Source: Anaerolineaceae bacterium UBA4781 (GTDB lineage: Bacteria > Chloroflexota > Anaerolineae > Anaerolineales > Anaerolineaceae). From it: DNA of 23,122 nucleotides. Positions 1 to 7,939 of this stretch are shown piece by piece (position 1 is the stretch's first letter; every line of letters starts with the position of its first letter). Under the pieces are notes generated by a model. It was not told the DNA's origin, did not search any database, and saw nothing but the letters and a program-made list of their open reading frames with translations. The position numbers and the translations under genes were made by a program. The stretch spans positions 1-23,122 of the forward strand of contig DHHD01000026.1 of NCBI GenBank assembly GCA_002403105.1, in the 5' to 3' direction.

Positions 1-15
1 GAGAAGGTCTTTTTG

Positions 16-86
16 CTGGGGGCAAAGGATTCGAACCTCTACAAACAGATTCAGAGTCTGCTGTCCTGCCGTTAGACGAGCCCCCA
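16..86 (-). tRNA. tRNA-Gln (anticodon CUG)
   Basis: Read on the minus strand, a complete 71-nt cloverleaf folds: 7-bp acceptor TGGGGGC/GCCCCCA, a D arm, anticodon stem GCAGA/TCTGT with loop CTCTGAA (anticodon CTG, reading CAG), and T arm AGAGG-TTCGAAT-CCTTT. The discriminator is G and CCA is not encoded. The U1-A72 end fits tRNA-Gln. It lies 48 bases downstream of gltX on the same strand and may be both co-transcribed and driven by its own promoter. Confidence 0.95.
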
Positions 87-102
87 ATTGCTCGCGCGGA
101 TT

Positions 103-131
103 ATTTTACCACTATTCCTCGTGTTTTGGAA
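103..131 (-). promoter_or_regulatory. possible promoter of tRNA-Gln
   Basis: In the gap between gltX and the tRNA, the minus strand has TAAAAT (103-108) 17 bases after TTCCAA (126-131). The bases between the -10 and the tRNA are GC-rich (CGCGCG), as in stringently controlled stable-RNA promoters. The -35 match is weak, so readthrough from gltX is an equal possibility. Confidence 0.35.
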
Positions 132-134
132 TTT

Positions 135-1631
135 CTAATCAAAATTTTCTTCAATGAAGCGTAAAGCATTTTCCAGGCGCTTTAAAACCACCTCTTTCCC
201 CAGGATTTCCATCGATTCAAAGAGCGGTGGGCTGATCTTTTGCCCGCTGATCACTTCGCGCAGGAAACCCAGAAACTGCTTGGGCTCTTTGCCTTCTTTT
301 TCCATCATTCCACGCACGATCAGATCCAGATCTGCTGTATTCCATTCTTTCAAAGATTTCAATTCTTCTAAAATTCTTCTCCCGATTTCGATGGTTCCTT
401 TTGCATCACAACCTTCCATCAATATGCGTTCTTTGGAATACGTGATTTTGTCTGTAAAGAAGAATTTTGCCATCTCCACCGCATCATCCAGTGTGACGAT
501 GCGCTCTTTCACGATTGGAGCAATTTTTTCAAGTACCTTTTTATCCGTTTGGATACCGGCAGTCTTAAAATACGGCTGCAGGCGTTCCGCCAGGTCGGCA
601 TCACTAAGAACTTTAATATGCAGCTTGTTGAAATAATCAAACTTCGTGAAGTTTGTGGCAGCCGGCGCAGGATTCAATTTTTCCAGAGAGAATTTTTCGA
701 TCAGGTCTTGCATGCTGAAAAACTCAGTGTGATCATCATAACTCCACCCCATCAGAGCGACCCAGTTAACCACTGCTTCTGGCAGGTAACCCAAGCCCTG
801 CATATCTTTGATAAATATAGAGTGCCCTTCACCGCTTAATTCTACGGCTTCACGTTTGCTCATCTTGCCTTTTCCACTTGGTTTGAGCAGCACCGAAAGA
901 TGCACCCACACCGGTTCATCCCATCCAAACGCTTGATGGATCAAACTGTGAATGGGAGAGGTTGGAAGCCACTCAGAACTGCGTACCACATGCGTGATCT
1001 TCATAAGATGATCATCAACTGCGGCTGCCAGGTGATATAACGCCCAACCATCCGATTTGATCAGAATATAATCATCCAACGTTTTATTTTCAAAGGAAAT
1101 ATCACCACGCAGCAGGTCTTTTACGATGGTTGTTCCTTCAATTGGTGTCTTGAACCGCAGTACATGCGACTCCCCTGCAGCAATACGTTCGCGAGCTTCT
1201 TCAATCGGGATAGAACGGCAAATGCGATCGTAATGCGGTGGTTCTTTCTTTTTTTGCTTTTCCTCACGAACTGCTGCCAGACGCTGCGGAGTGCAAAAAC
1301 AATAATAAGCAAAACCCGATTCCACCAATTTCTCCCCATATTCCTGATAGATCTCTTTGCGTTCTGATTGGCGGTATGGTGCATAATGACCGCCGATATC
1401 CGGTCCTTCATCCCATTCCATCCCGAGCCAGCGCAGATTGCTCATGAGCTCTTCTTCAGCCCCATCCACAAGACGCTTGCGGTCGGTATCTTCGATCCGC
1501 AGAATGAATTGTCCACCAGTTTTTCGTGCGATCAAATAATCATACAATGCCGTACGCGCACTTCCCAAATGCAAATACCCTGTAGGAGATGGAGCAAAAC
1601 GGACACGAACCGGTTTAAATTCTTGTGTCAT
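135..1631 (-). CDS. gltX: glutamyl-tRNA synthetase
   Basis: This 498-residue class I synthetase charges tRNA with glutamate in the cytoplasm. The N-terminal Rossmann domain has the HIGH-type motif HLGS (21-24) after RFAPSPTG, and the KMSKR loop is intact (256-260). Cysteines 111, 113 and 138 match three positions of the zinc site of some bacterial GluRS, although the fourth ligand is not evident. The helical anticodon-binding half fills residues 300-498, and length is normal. The ATG has a Shine-Dalgarno, AAAGGA, that overlaps the rodA stop codon, so translation is probably coupled. It sits at the end of the mre-min-rodA string and just before tRNA-Gln, which raises the possibility of a non-discriminating enzyme that also makes Glu-tRNA-Gln for GatCAB. 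That is inference; the family assignment is firm. Confidence 0.97.
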   Translation of the reverse strand: MTQEFKPVRVRFAPSPTGYLHLGSARTALYDYLIARKTGGQFILRIEDTDRKRLVDGAEEELMSNLRWLGMEWDEGPDIGGHYAPYRQSERKEIYQEYGEKLVESGFAYYCFCTPQRLAAVREEKQKKKEPPHYDRICRSIPIEEARERIAAGESHVLRFKTPIEGTTIVKDLLRGDISFENKTLDDYILIKSDGWALYHLAAAVDDHLMKITHVVRSSEWLPTSPIHSLIHQAFGWDEPVWVHLSVLLKPSGKGKMSKREAVELSGEGHSIFIKDMQGLGYLPEAVVNWVALMGWSYDDHTEFFSMQDLIEKFSLEKLNPAPAATNFTKFDYFNKLHIKVLSDADLAERLQPYFKTAGIQTDKKVLEKIAPIVKERIVTLDDAVEMAKFFFTDKITYSKERILMEGCDAKGTIEIGRRILEELKSLKEWNTADLDLIVRGMMEKEGKEPKQFLGFLREVISGQKISPPLFESMEILGKEVVLKRLENALRFIEENFD

Positions 1632-1640
1632 AAAATTCCT

Positions 1641-2735
1641 TTACTGAATAATTTTCTTTCGCATTGCAACAGATTCTATCAAACCGATCCCAATTATAGT
1701 TGAAATCAACGAACTGCCCCCATAGCTAAGAAATGGGAAGGGCAAACCTGAAACAGGAACAAGGTTGAGATTCACACCAATATTGATGGCAGTTTGAAAG
1801 AACAACATGGCAGCATAGCCAAAAGCCAGCAGAGAACCATAATTATCGGATGCAGTTTGAGCGATCCGCAAGCAACGGATGATAATGAATGCCATTAAAC
1901 CAATAACAGCCATTGTTCCTATAAAACCGAATTCCTCTCCTACCACAGAGAATATGAAATCAGTATGCCGGACTTTCATAAAACGCAATTGTACCTGTGT
2001 GCCCTGACCATAACCTTCACCAAACCATCCACCCGATCCAATAGCGATTTTTGATTGTTGAATATTGTATTCTTCACCATAACTCGCTTCAGGATTGGGG
2101 AAGATAAAATTCAAAATACGCGCCTGCTGATATTCTTCAAGCAATGGAAATGCTATTGCAACCAAAATAATTGCAATCACGCCCAATATCGCCAGATACT
2201 TAAGCGGAAGCCCTGAAACCCACAACATCGCAAACCAGATCACAAAAATGACAATGGATGTAGATAGGTTTGGCTGTAGAAGGATCCAGATCACTACACC
2301 AAGAGTCAAGATAAAACTTTTCCCAATCCAACGCAGATCACGTTCTACATCTTTTGTCCGATTAAAATGGTCAGCCAGAACCATGATCATCAATATCTTC
2401 ACGATTTCAGAAGGCTGGATAAGAATTAAACCTGTGTCGATCCAACGTGCAGAACCAAACCGTGCTTCTCCATAAACGAAGATCACAAATAGGGCGATAA
2501 AAGCAAACCCATAGATAAATTTAGCAAGCGATTCCCATAAATGATAATCGATCATGGCAACGATGATCACCAATGCCAATCCCGCTGCAACAAAAATAGA
2601 TTGTTTTTGAGGGTATCCGGTTAATTCTTCATTACCAGCGATCGCTGATTCGATCATGATAATGCCAAAAATACACATGAAGACAACCGCCCCAAACAAA
2701 TAAAAATCGAAATTGCGCCACAGGTTTCTTTGCAT
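1641..2735 (-). CDS. rodA: RodA, SEDS peptidoglycan glycosyltransferase
   Basis: This 364-residue polytopic membrane protein of the SEDS family polymerises glycan strands of peptidoglycan from lipid II during cell elongation, in complex with PBP2. About ten hydrophobic segments are visible. Family motifs are QPNLST near the middle, GYGQGTQVQL followed by HTDFIFSVVGEEFG in the large extracellular loop that carries the conserved acidic residue, and PFLSYGGSSLI near the C-terminus. The loop reads FMKVRHTDFIF where RodA often has FLPExHTDFIF. Placement with mreBCD and mrdA argues for RodA over FtsW. It starts with ATG 6 bases after minE. No clear Shine-Dalgarno is visible, so translation probably depends on coupling to minE. 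The gltX start follows 9 bases after the stop. Confidence 0.93.
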   Translation of the reverse strand: MQRNLWRNFDFYLFGAVVFMCIFGIIMIESAIAGNEELTGYPQKQSIFVAAGLALVIIVAMIDYHLWESLAKFIYGFAFIALFVIFVYGEARFGSARWIDTGLILIQPSEIVKILMIMVLADHFNRTKDVERDLRWIGKSFILTLGVVIWILLQPNLSTSIVIFVIWFAMLWVSGLPLKYLAILGVIAIILVAIAFPLLEEYQQARILNFIFPNPEASYGEEYNIQQSKIAIGSGGWFGEGYGQGTQVQLRFMKVRHTDFIFSVVGEEFGFIGTMAVIGLMAFIIIRCLRIAQTASDNYGSLLAFGYAAMLFFQTAINIGVNLNLVPVSGLPFPFLSYGGSSLISTIIGIGLIESVAMRKKIIQ

Positions 2736-2741
2736 ATGAAT

Positions 2742-2987
2742 TTATTTTGGCAATACAGGAATATCGCAGATCAAACGTTGTTCCCGTCCTTCGTGTTTCA
2801 TTGTTATTTTTACTTCGGTTGCATCGATCGCAACATGCCTGGATATCACTTCGATCAATTCATCCTTCATATCATCCAAAGCGCGTGTGGTGAGATTGGT
2901 GCGATCATGGATAAGCACCAACTTCAAGCGTTCTTTAGCGGTATCTGCACTATCTTCTCTGCTTAACTTTTTTAACCAATCAGCCAT
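2742..2987 (-). CDS. minE: MinE, topological specificity factor of cell division
   Basis: This 81-residue protein matches MinE in length and sequence. It stimulates the MinD ATPase and drives MinCD off the membrane, so that division inhibition is lowest at mid-cell. The N-terminal amphipathic stretch MADWLKKL is followed by the MinD-contact helix AKERLKLVLIHDR (residues 18-30). The dimer domain contains DDMKDELIEVISRHVAID. The Shine-Dalgarno AAGGAGGG lies within the last codons of minD, and only one base separates the minD stop from this ATG, so the two are translationally coupled. A full MinCDE set supports a pole-to-pole oscillating system in place of the DivIVA/MinJ type. Confidence 0.95.
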   Translation of the reverse strand: MADWLKKLSREDSADTAKERLKLVLIHDRTNLTTRALDDMKDELIEVISRHVAIDATEVKITMKHEGREQRLICDIPVLPK

Positions 2988-2988
2988 T

Positions 2989-3789
2989 TTATCCCTCCTT
3001 GCTGAATACTTTGGATAATCTTTTCATGAAGTCATCTTTTTGATTTATATCCAAGAATGGAACTTCACTACCTGTAATTCTGGCTGCGATATTCCGAAAT
3101 GCTTGACCAGCGCGAGATTTTTGATTGAGTACTACTGGCTGCCCTCTGTTCGTGCTGATAAGTACATTCTCATCATCCGGGACAATACCCAATAGCTTGA
3201 TCGCAAGCAGTTCCAACACATCTCCTGCTTCCATCATATCTCCCCGTTTGATCATTTCAGGATTAATACGGTTAAGGATCAATCTTGCAGGTCCTTTTTC
3301 TGCAGCTTCAATAAGGCCAATGATGCGGTCGGCATCTCGTACTGCAGATACATCCGGATTGGTCACAACGATCGCTTCGTCGGCCGGGGCAATTGCATTT
3401 TTGAATCCACCCTCGATTCCTGCCGGTGAATCGATCAATATATAATCCATCTCGGATCGAATGCTCTCGCATAGATCGATCATTTCAGACGGAGTCACCG
3501 AATTCTTTTCCCTGGTTTGTGCTGCCGGGATCAAAAATAAATTTTCGAAACGCTTATCTCTGATCATTGCTTGATTCACTTTACAGTGCCCTTCAATGAC
3601 ATCCACCAGATCATAAACAATCCTGTTTTCCAATCCCAGAACCACATCCAGATTTCTTAACCCAATATCACTGTCGATACAGGTTACCTTCTTTCCCATT
3701 TCTGCCAGTCCGACGCCTATGTTGGCTGTTGCTGTGGTTTTACCCACACCCCCTTTTCCCGATGTAATAGTAATAATACGAGCTGCCAT
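2989..3789 (-). CDS. minD: MinD, septum-site-determining membrane ATPase
   Basis: This 266-residue ParA/MinD ATPase binds the membrane in its ATP-bound dimer form and recruits MinC. The deviant Walker A box SGKGGVGKTT occupies residues 10-19 with signature Lys12 and P-loop Lys17. It is followed by IDSDIGLRNLD (38-48) and the DSPAGIEGG segment with the Walker B aspartate. The last 15 residues, around FMKRLSKVFSK, form the expected amphipathic membrane-targeting helix. The ATG has AAGGAG close upstream. It lies 21 bases after minC and one base before minE, which makes this a classic min operon. The family is certain. Confidence 0.97.
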   Translation of the reverse strand: MAARIITITSGKGGVGKTTATANIGVGLAEMGKKVTCIDSDIGLRNLDVVLGLENRIVYDLVDVIEGHCKVNQAMIRDKRFENLFLIPAAQTREKNSVTPSEMIDLCESIRSEMDYILIDSPAGIEGGFKNAIAPADEAIVVTNPDVSAVRDADRIIGLIEAAEKGPARLILNRINPEMIKRGDMMEAGDVLELLAIKLLGIVPDDENVLISTNRGQPVVLNQKSRAGQAFRNIAARITGSEVPFLDINQKDDFMKRLSKVFSKEG

Positions 3790-3810
3790 ACTTCTCCTTG
3801 TATAAATAGT

Positions 3811-4515
3811 TTAATGTTCCCAAGCAGTGTAAATCAATTCTGAATCCTGGCAATTGATTTTAACAGGATTTTTTATTTGCATCCCTTTCTTTGCCTCGAT
3901 ATTGGCTATGCGCATTTGCAGTGGTTTTGTTTCCAATGCACAGATCACAGCGTTTTCATCACCATTTGAGCCAGCAACCACATTCCCACGAATGCAGCCC
4001 CACACCAGCACACTGCCTTCGGCAATGATCTCTGCTCCCGGATTGACATCACCGATCACCATCACGCTCCCTGAAAAATTCACTTTTACTCCTGAGCGCA
4101 GTGTATGCGAATAGATGATCGCATTCTCTCCCCCATCCGGCAGTATCTGCATTTTCTTGCTTGTATTGATCCGTATATTTTCAGGGTCAGTTTCCAATCC
4201 GAAGGTTCTGGCATTTGTCTTCGTTTGGTTCGAATCTGAAAACATGGCCACTAAGCAAACATTTTGTTCCGCCAATCCGTCCCGCAGATCAGCGATCTGG
4301 ATAGCTTTTATCTTTCGTTCACCCACATCCACCGCCAATTTGGCGCTTTTGAAAAAATCTTTTCTGTCCTTGATGTAGTTAAGCAGATCTTGCAGTTCCT
4401 TCTCCCATTCTCCATCTTCAAGAAAGACCATCAAAACATCACGAATGCCTTTTATTCTAAATTCTCTGATTTTAACCTTTGGGGAATCGGTCACGTTACT
4501 GGATCCCTTCATCAA
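3811..4515 (-). CDS. minC: MinC, septum inhibitor
   Basis: This 234-residue protein antagonises FtsZ polymerisation and is positioned by MinD. The N-terminal domain, about residues 14-110, begins with VKIREFRIKGIRDVLMVFL. A polar linker leads to the C-terminal beta-helix domain with LRSGVKVNFSGSVMVIGDVN and GSVLVWGCIRGNVVAG (about 140-215), which is the part that dimerises and binds MinD. The start is uncertain. The ATG at 4515 overlaps the end of mrdA by 20 bases and has only a weak ribosome site. A GTG at 4494 has GAAGGG ten bases upstream and sits just after the mrdA stop, giving a 227-residue protein that begins MTDSPKVK. Either way the whole MinC fold is present. Confidence 0.93.
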   Translation of the reverse strand: MMKGSSNVTDSPKVKIREFRIKGIRDVLMVFLEDGEWEKELQDLLNYIKDRKDFFKSAKLAVDVGERKIKAIQIADLRDGLAEQNVCLVAMFSDSNQTKTNARTFGLETDPENIRINTSKKMQILPDGGENAIIYSHTLRSGVKVNFSGSVMVIGDVNPGAEIIAEGSVLVWGCIRGNVVAGSNGDENAVICALETKPLQMRIANIEAKKGMQIKNPVKINCQDSELIYTAWEH

Positions 4516-6556
4516 TTTCTTTCAGTGAAAAATATGCTTCAAGTACTTCTCGAACAATGGGAGCGGCTACGCTGGATCCTTCAGTACCATTGTAGACAAA
4601 GGCGATCACGGCGATTTCCGGATCATCAGTAGGGCCATATCCGACATACCAGGCATGGGCTGGCCAATTTCCACTGATGCACAACCCCTGTTCCTGGGCA
4701 ATATTATCGCAGTATTCGGCTGTACCTGTTTTTCCGGAGGTTGGGATCTCCATTCCTTCAAAAATAGACATGGCTGTACCTTCCGTAACAGTCATACGCA
4801 GTGCCTGTTGTGTCATATCCAGCACCCATGGTTCAACGACTTTCTTCTCTCCGGTTGGTATATCGTTTTCATCAAAAATGGCTATCAGCGGATCTTTGGT
4901 AATATCCCAGACTTGCGTTGGGGTGAACTCCTGCACGACAGTACCATCTGAATCGATGATCTCACGTATGAGGGTCGGTTTCATATACACTCCATCATTG
5001 GCAACGATCGCATAAGAAACCAGGATTTGAAGCGGAGTAGACAATACATACCCTTGCCCCATTCCTGCAATGTATGTATCACCGGTTGACCAGTTTTCGC
5101 TGAGGTTAATGCGTTTCCATGTTGGGGTTGGTACCAGTCCTTCAGCTTCCCCGGGAAGTTCAATTCCCGTGACCGCTCCATATCCCAATGCTTTAGCGTA
5201 TTCACTCATGCGCCAAACACCAAGCCCTTCTTTCACTTCATCCTCATAACCACCACTGATCTTATAGAAATACACATCCACAGATTGTGAAAGTCCTTTG
5301 AAATAATTGGCTTGCCCGTGTCCGCCTTCTTTCCAATCGACGAATTCACGCTGTGTACCGGTGTCATTACCTGCATATTTCTCGGTGATAAAGATTGAAT
5401 AAGGAGTAATCAGACTTTGATAAGGAGTAACCACGCCTTCATTCAACGCACCAATCGCCGTGACGATCTTATATACTGATCCTGGTGGATGTTCCGCAGA
5501 AATTGCATGGTTGAAAAGCGGTCTGTTGGGGTCCTCACTTAACTGCTGATAATAATAAGCAGGAATAAAACGCGCCATGCGGTTGTTTTCATAAGTCGGG
5601 TACGAAACCAGAGATAGGATCTCTCCGGTTTTTGGATTGATCGCGATCACAACTCCATTTGTAAAGCGCACATCATTGAACCAACGGTTCCACCAGTCGA
5701 TATTTCCGATCAAGGCTGCCTTAGCGGCTTGCTGCAAACGTGTATCGATGGTGAGCTTGATATTCAAGCCAGATTCTGTTTCCACCGGAGGTTCCACATC
5801 GCGAATTACCTTACCTCCTACATCTACTTCCACAACGCGCAGTCCATTTTTCCCCGCAAGGGTATCTTGCATGGTTGCTTCAATACCGGCATATCCCACT
5901 TTATCGCGCCCTGCCACAAAACCCAGTTCGGTGTAATATTCTTCCATCGATTCCGGGATCGGTCCTAAAAATCCAATAACCTCTGAGGTCAACTCTCCGG
6001 TTGGATACTCCCGAATCGGTTCGATCTCTACCGTAACTCCCGGCCATTCATCTGATTTTGATTCGATCAGCATGGCTGTATCTTTATCAACATCGCATTT
6101 AATTTCCATCGCAGTATACGGGGCATTGGTATCAGCGATTTCCACAACTTCAGAAATTCCCAGATCAGTATTGCATGGTGAAAACGTCGTTACTACTTCA
6201 TCGGTTAATTCACCGTTGGAAACTGGAATATCAATAACTTCTGAAAGTTGTCTGTAGATCTCCTGGATAGCTCCCTCATCAACCGGTAGATCTGCGGGAG
6301 TGATCATGATGTTATAAGACGCGGCGTTTTTCGCGAGCACGATCCCATTGCGATCATAAATGATCCCTCGTTCTGTTTGAATGCTGATATTACTGATGCG
6401 ATTTTCATCCGCTTGAGCAACATATTCTTCGCCTTCTAATATTTGCAGGTTGAATAAACGAAATCCATAAAATCCAAAGATGAGCAGGATCAGAATATAC
6501 AGTATTTTAATTCGCCAATTTTTCCAGGTTGTAAAAAAATATTTTTTCTTATTCAT
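4496..6556 (-). CDS. mrdA: penicillin-binding protein 2, elongasome transpeptidase
   Basis: This 686-residue class B PBP cross-links peptidoglycan during lateral growth, in complex with RodA and MreCD. A lysine-rich N-terminus and one membrane anchor (about 17-36) precede the pedestal domain that starts near ENRISNISIQTERG. The transpeptidase motifs are SVYK (360-363, nucleophile Ser360), SVD (425-427) and KTG (609-611). Aspartate in the second motif is usual for elongation-type PBP2. An ATG at 6556 gives this start. It overlaps the mreD stop as ATGAATAA, and a lysine-rich tail then leads into the membrane anchor. A GTG at 6592 would add 12 residues but lies well inside mreD. The 3' end overlaps the longer version of minC. 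It may also be named pbp2 or pbpA. Confidence 0.95.
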   Translation of the reverse strand: MNKKKYFFTTWKNWRIKILYILILLIFGFYGFRLFNLQILEGEEYVAQADENRISNISIQTERGIIYDRNGIVLAKNAASYNIMITPADLPVDEGAIQEIYRQLSEVIDIPVSNGELTDEVVTTFSPCNTDLGISEVVEIADTNAPYTAMEIKCDVDKDTAMLIESKSDEWPGVTVEIEPIREYPTGELTSEVIGFLGPIPESMEEYYTELGFVAGRDKVGYAGIEATMQDTLAGKNGLRVVEVDVGGKVIRDVEPPVETESGLNIKLTIDTRLQQAAKAALIGNIDWWNRWFNDVRFTNGVVIAINPKTGEILSLVSYPTYENNRMARFIPAYYYQQLSEDPNRPLFNHAISAEHPPGSVYKIVTAIGALNEGVVTPYQSLITPYSIFITEKYAGNDTGTQREFVDWKEGGHGQANYFKGLSQSVDVYFYKISGGYEDEVKEGLGVWRMSEYAKALGYGAVTGIELPGEAEGLVPTPTWKRINLSENWSTGDTYIAGMGQGYVLSTPLQILVSYAIVANDGVYMKPTLIREIIDSDGTVVQEFTPTQVWDITKDPLIAIFDENDIPTGEKKVVEPWVLDMTQQALRMTVTEGTAMSIFEGMEIPTSGKTGTAEYCDNIAQEQGLCISGNWPAHAWYVGYGPTDDPEIAVIAFVYNGTEGSSVAAPIVREVLEAYFSLKEIDEGIQ

Positions 6557-7052
6557 TTTCTGCTTCTTGATACACAAATTTTTGAGCATCACGAATTAAT
6601 AAATACATAGGAAATACAAAAATAATGTTCAAAAATATACTGGGGAGAGTAATCTCGCTCAAACTTGAAAGCAAGGGAATCGATGAGCCTTGAAATTGCA
6701 GTATAAGAATATATATAAGATGTTGGAGAAATGTGGCTGCAATGGTAATGATCAACATCGAAAATACAGGCATTTCCCATAAGCGGTTAACCAGAAGACG
6801 AGTTAAGACCGCTGCCAGTATATAACTGATAAATACAGCCGGTACTGGAAGGGAGGAAATAAAAGTAACCAGCCCTCCGGCGATCAAAACAGGAATGTAG
6901 AAATTCTTTGCCTGGCGATTCAAACACCATACGATGATGAACAACAGTACGATATCTGCCATCCCATTTTGTAATGGGATCCGGCTGACCACTCCCAATT
7001 GCAAGGAAGTAAAAGCTAACACCAGAATGGAAGAAAGCACAAGGTCCATCAT
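6549..7052 (-). CDS. mreD: MreD, rod-shape membrane protein
   Basis: This 167-residue protein is almost entirely hydrophobic, with five or six predicted membrane helices, no catalytic motif and a length typical of MreD. MreD is poorly conserved in sequence, so position carries much of the call: it starts 7 bases after mreC and ends inside the start of mrdA. In the family it bridges cytoplasmic MreB with the outer-face wall synthases. The gene opens with tandem ATG codons (MMDLVL), and GGATTGG just ahead serves as a weak ribosome site. Confidence 0.9.
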   Translation of the reverse strand: MMDLVLSSILVLAFTSLQLGVVSRIPLQNGMADIVLLFIIVWCLNRQAKNFYIPVLIAGGLVTFISSLPVPAVFISYILAAVLTRLLVNRLWEMPVFSMLIITIAATFLQHLIYILILQFQGSSIPLLSSLSEITLPSIFLNIIFVFPMYLLIRDAQKFVYQEAENE

Positions 7053-7059
7053 CCAATCC

Positions 7060-7896
7060 TTAATCGCTCGTCAAAAGATCAATATCGATGGCATTAAAAT
7101 TAGTGATCACCAAAACCGCACGTAATGTTGAAAAATCAATAGATGATTGAACAATAGCTGTTTGGAAGATATCACTTTCTTTCTTTTGAACATTCGAGAC
7201 TTGTCCAACCACGATATCGGCAGGGTAATTTCCACCCAATCCGGAGGTTAGTAAGATTTCACCTGCTTGAAGCTCAACATCTGAAGGGATCATGGTTAAT
7301 TCCAGATCTCCAGTAATCGAACCTACCAGTTGAGCTTCTTCATCCAGAGATTGCATACGCACATTAACACTCGATTCTGGATCATTGATCAGTTGAATAC
7401 GCGCAGCGCTTGCAGTAACAGCATCCACTTTCCCAACCAAACCCTGCTGGGTTACCACTGGCATTCCATAGCGAATTCCATCATCCGATCCGTGGTCAAT
7501 GATCAGGTAGTGCATAAAAGGATTGGGGTCTCTGCCGATCACCGAAGCAGCAACATACGCATTTTCAGGTTTTGCACGCGCAAAATCGAGCAACGCGTAC
7601 AAAATATCTGCTTCACTAAGCTGTTCCTGCAATTCAATAATTTGGCTTTGCAATTGAGACACTTCATTTTTTAATTCTGAATTCTCCGCCATCAGGTCTG
7701 TAACTTCGCGTGGCAGGGTAAAAAAATCATAGACAGCCATGAATTGGTTCGAGATCCAACCCTGTACTTTTACAAAGGGATCCATGATTGCACCCAACAG
7801 TGGTCTTAATAAACCACTGAAAGCCAGCAAGATAACACCTAAAATGATCAATGCAGTTACAACGGTTCGAAATGTACGCGAATTTTTGAAACGCAT
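7060..7896 (-). CDS. mreC: MreC, rod-shape scaffold protein
   Basis: This 278-residue protein has an N-terminal basic tail, one membrane span (about residues 10-32) and a coiled coil (about 62-100, rich in SELKNEVSQLQSQIIELQEQL). A beta-rich outer domain follows, containing VIGRDPNPFMHYLIIDHGSDDGI and GLVGKV, both hallmarks of MreC. Outside the membrane it binds and activates PBP2-RodA and forms filaments. It lies 43 bases downstream of mreB, the largest gap inside this operon, with only a GGTG-type ribosome site before the ATG. Length and domain order are normal. Confidence 0.95.
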   Translation of the reverse strand: MRFKNSRTFRTVVTALIILGVILLAFSGLLRPLLGAIMDPFVKVQGWISNQFMAVYDFFTLPREVTDLMAENSELKNEVSQLQSQIIELQEQLSEADILYALLDFARAKPENAYVAASVIGRDPNPFMHYLIIDHGSDDGIRYGMPVVTQQGLVGKVDAVTASAARIQLINDPESSVNVRMQSLDEEAQLVGSITGDLELTMIPSDVELQAGEILLTSGLGGNYPADIVVGQVSNVQKKESDIFQTAIVQSSIDFSTLRAVLVITNFNAIDIDLLTSD

Positions 7897-7939
7897 TTTT
7901 CACCAATTTAATTTTTTCAATAATACCAGGAAGAATGAA

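Noticed and set aside
154..636. 160-codon open frame on the plus strand inside gltX
   Set aside because: It is antisense to a well-conserved synthetase, is rich in Ser, Arg and Phe as usual for reverse-complement shadows, and has no ribosome site.
6557..6592. GTG start that would lengthen PBP2 by 12 residues
   Set aside because: It lies within mreD and would precede the usual lysine-rich tail. The overlapping ATGAATAA at 6549-6556 is the typical coupled start.
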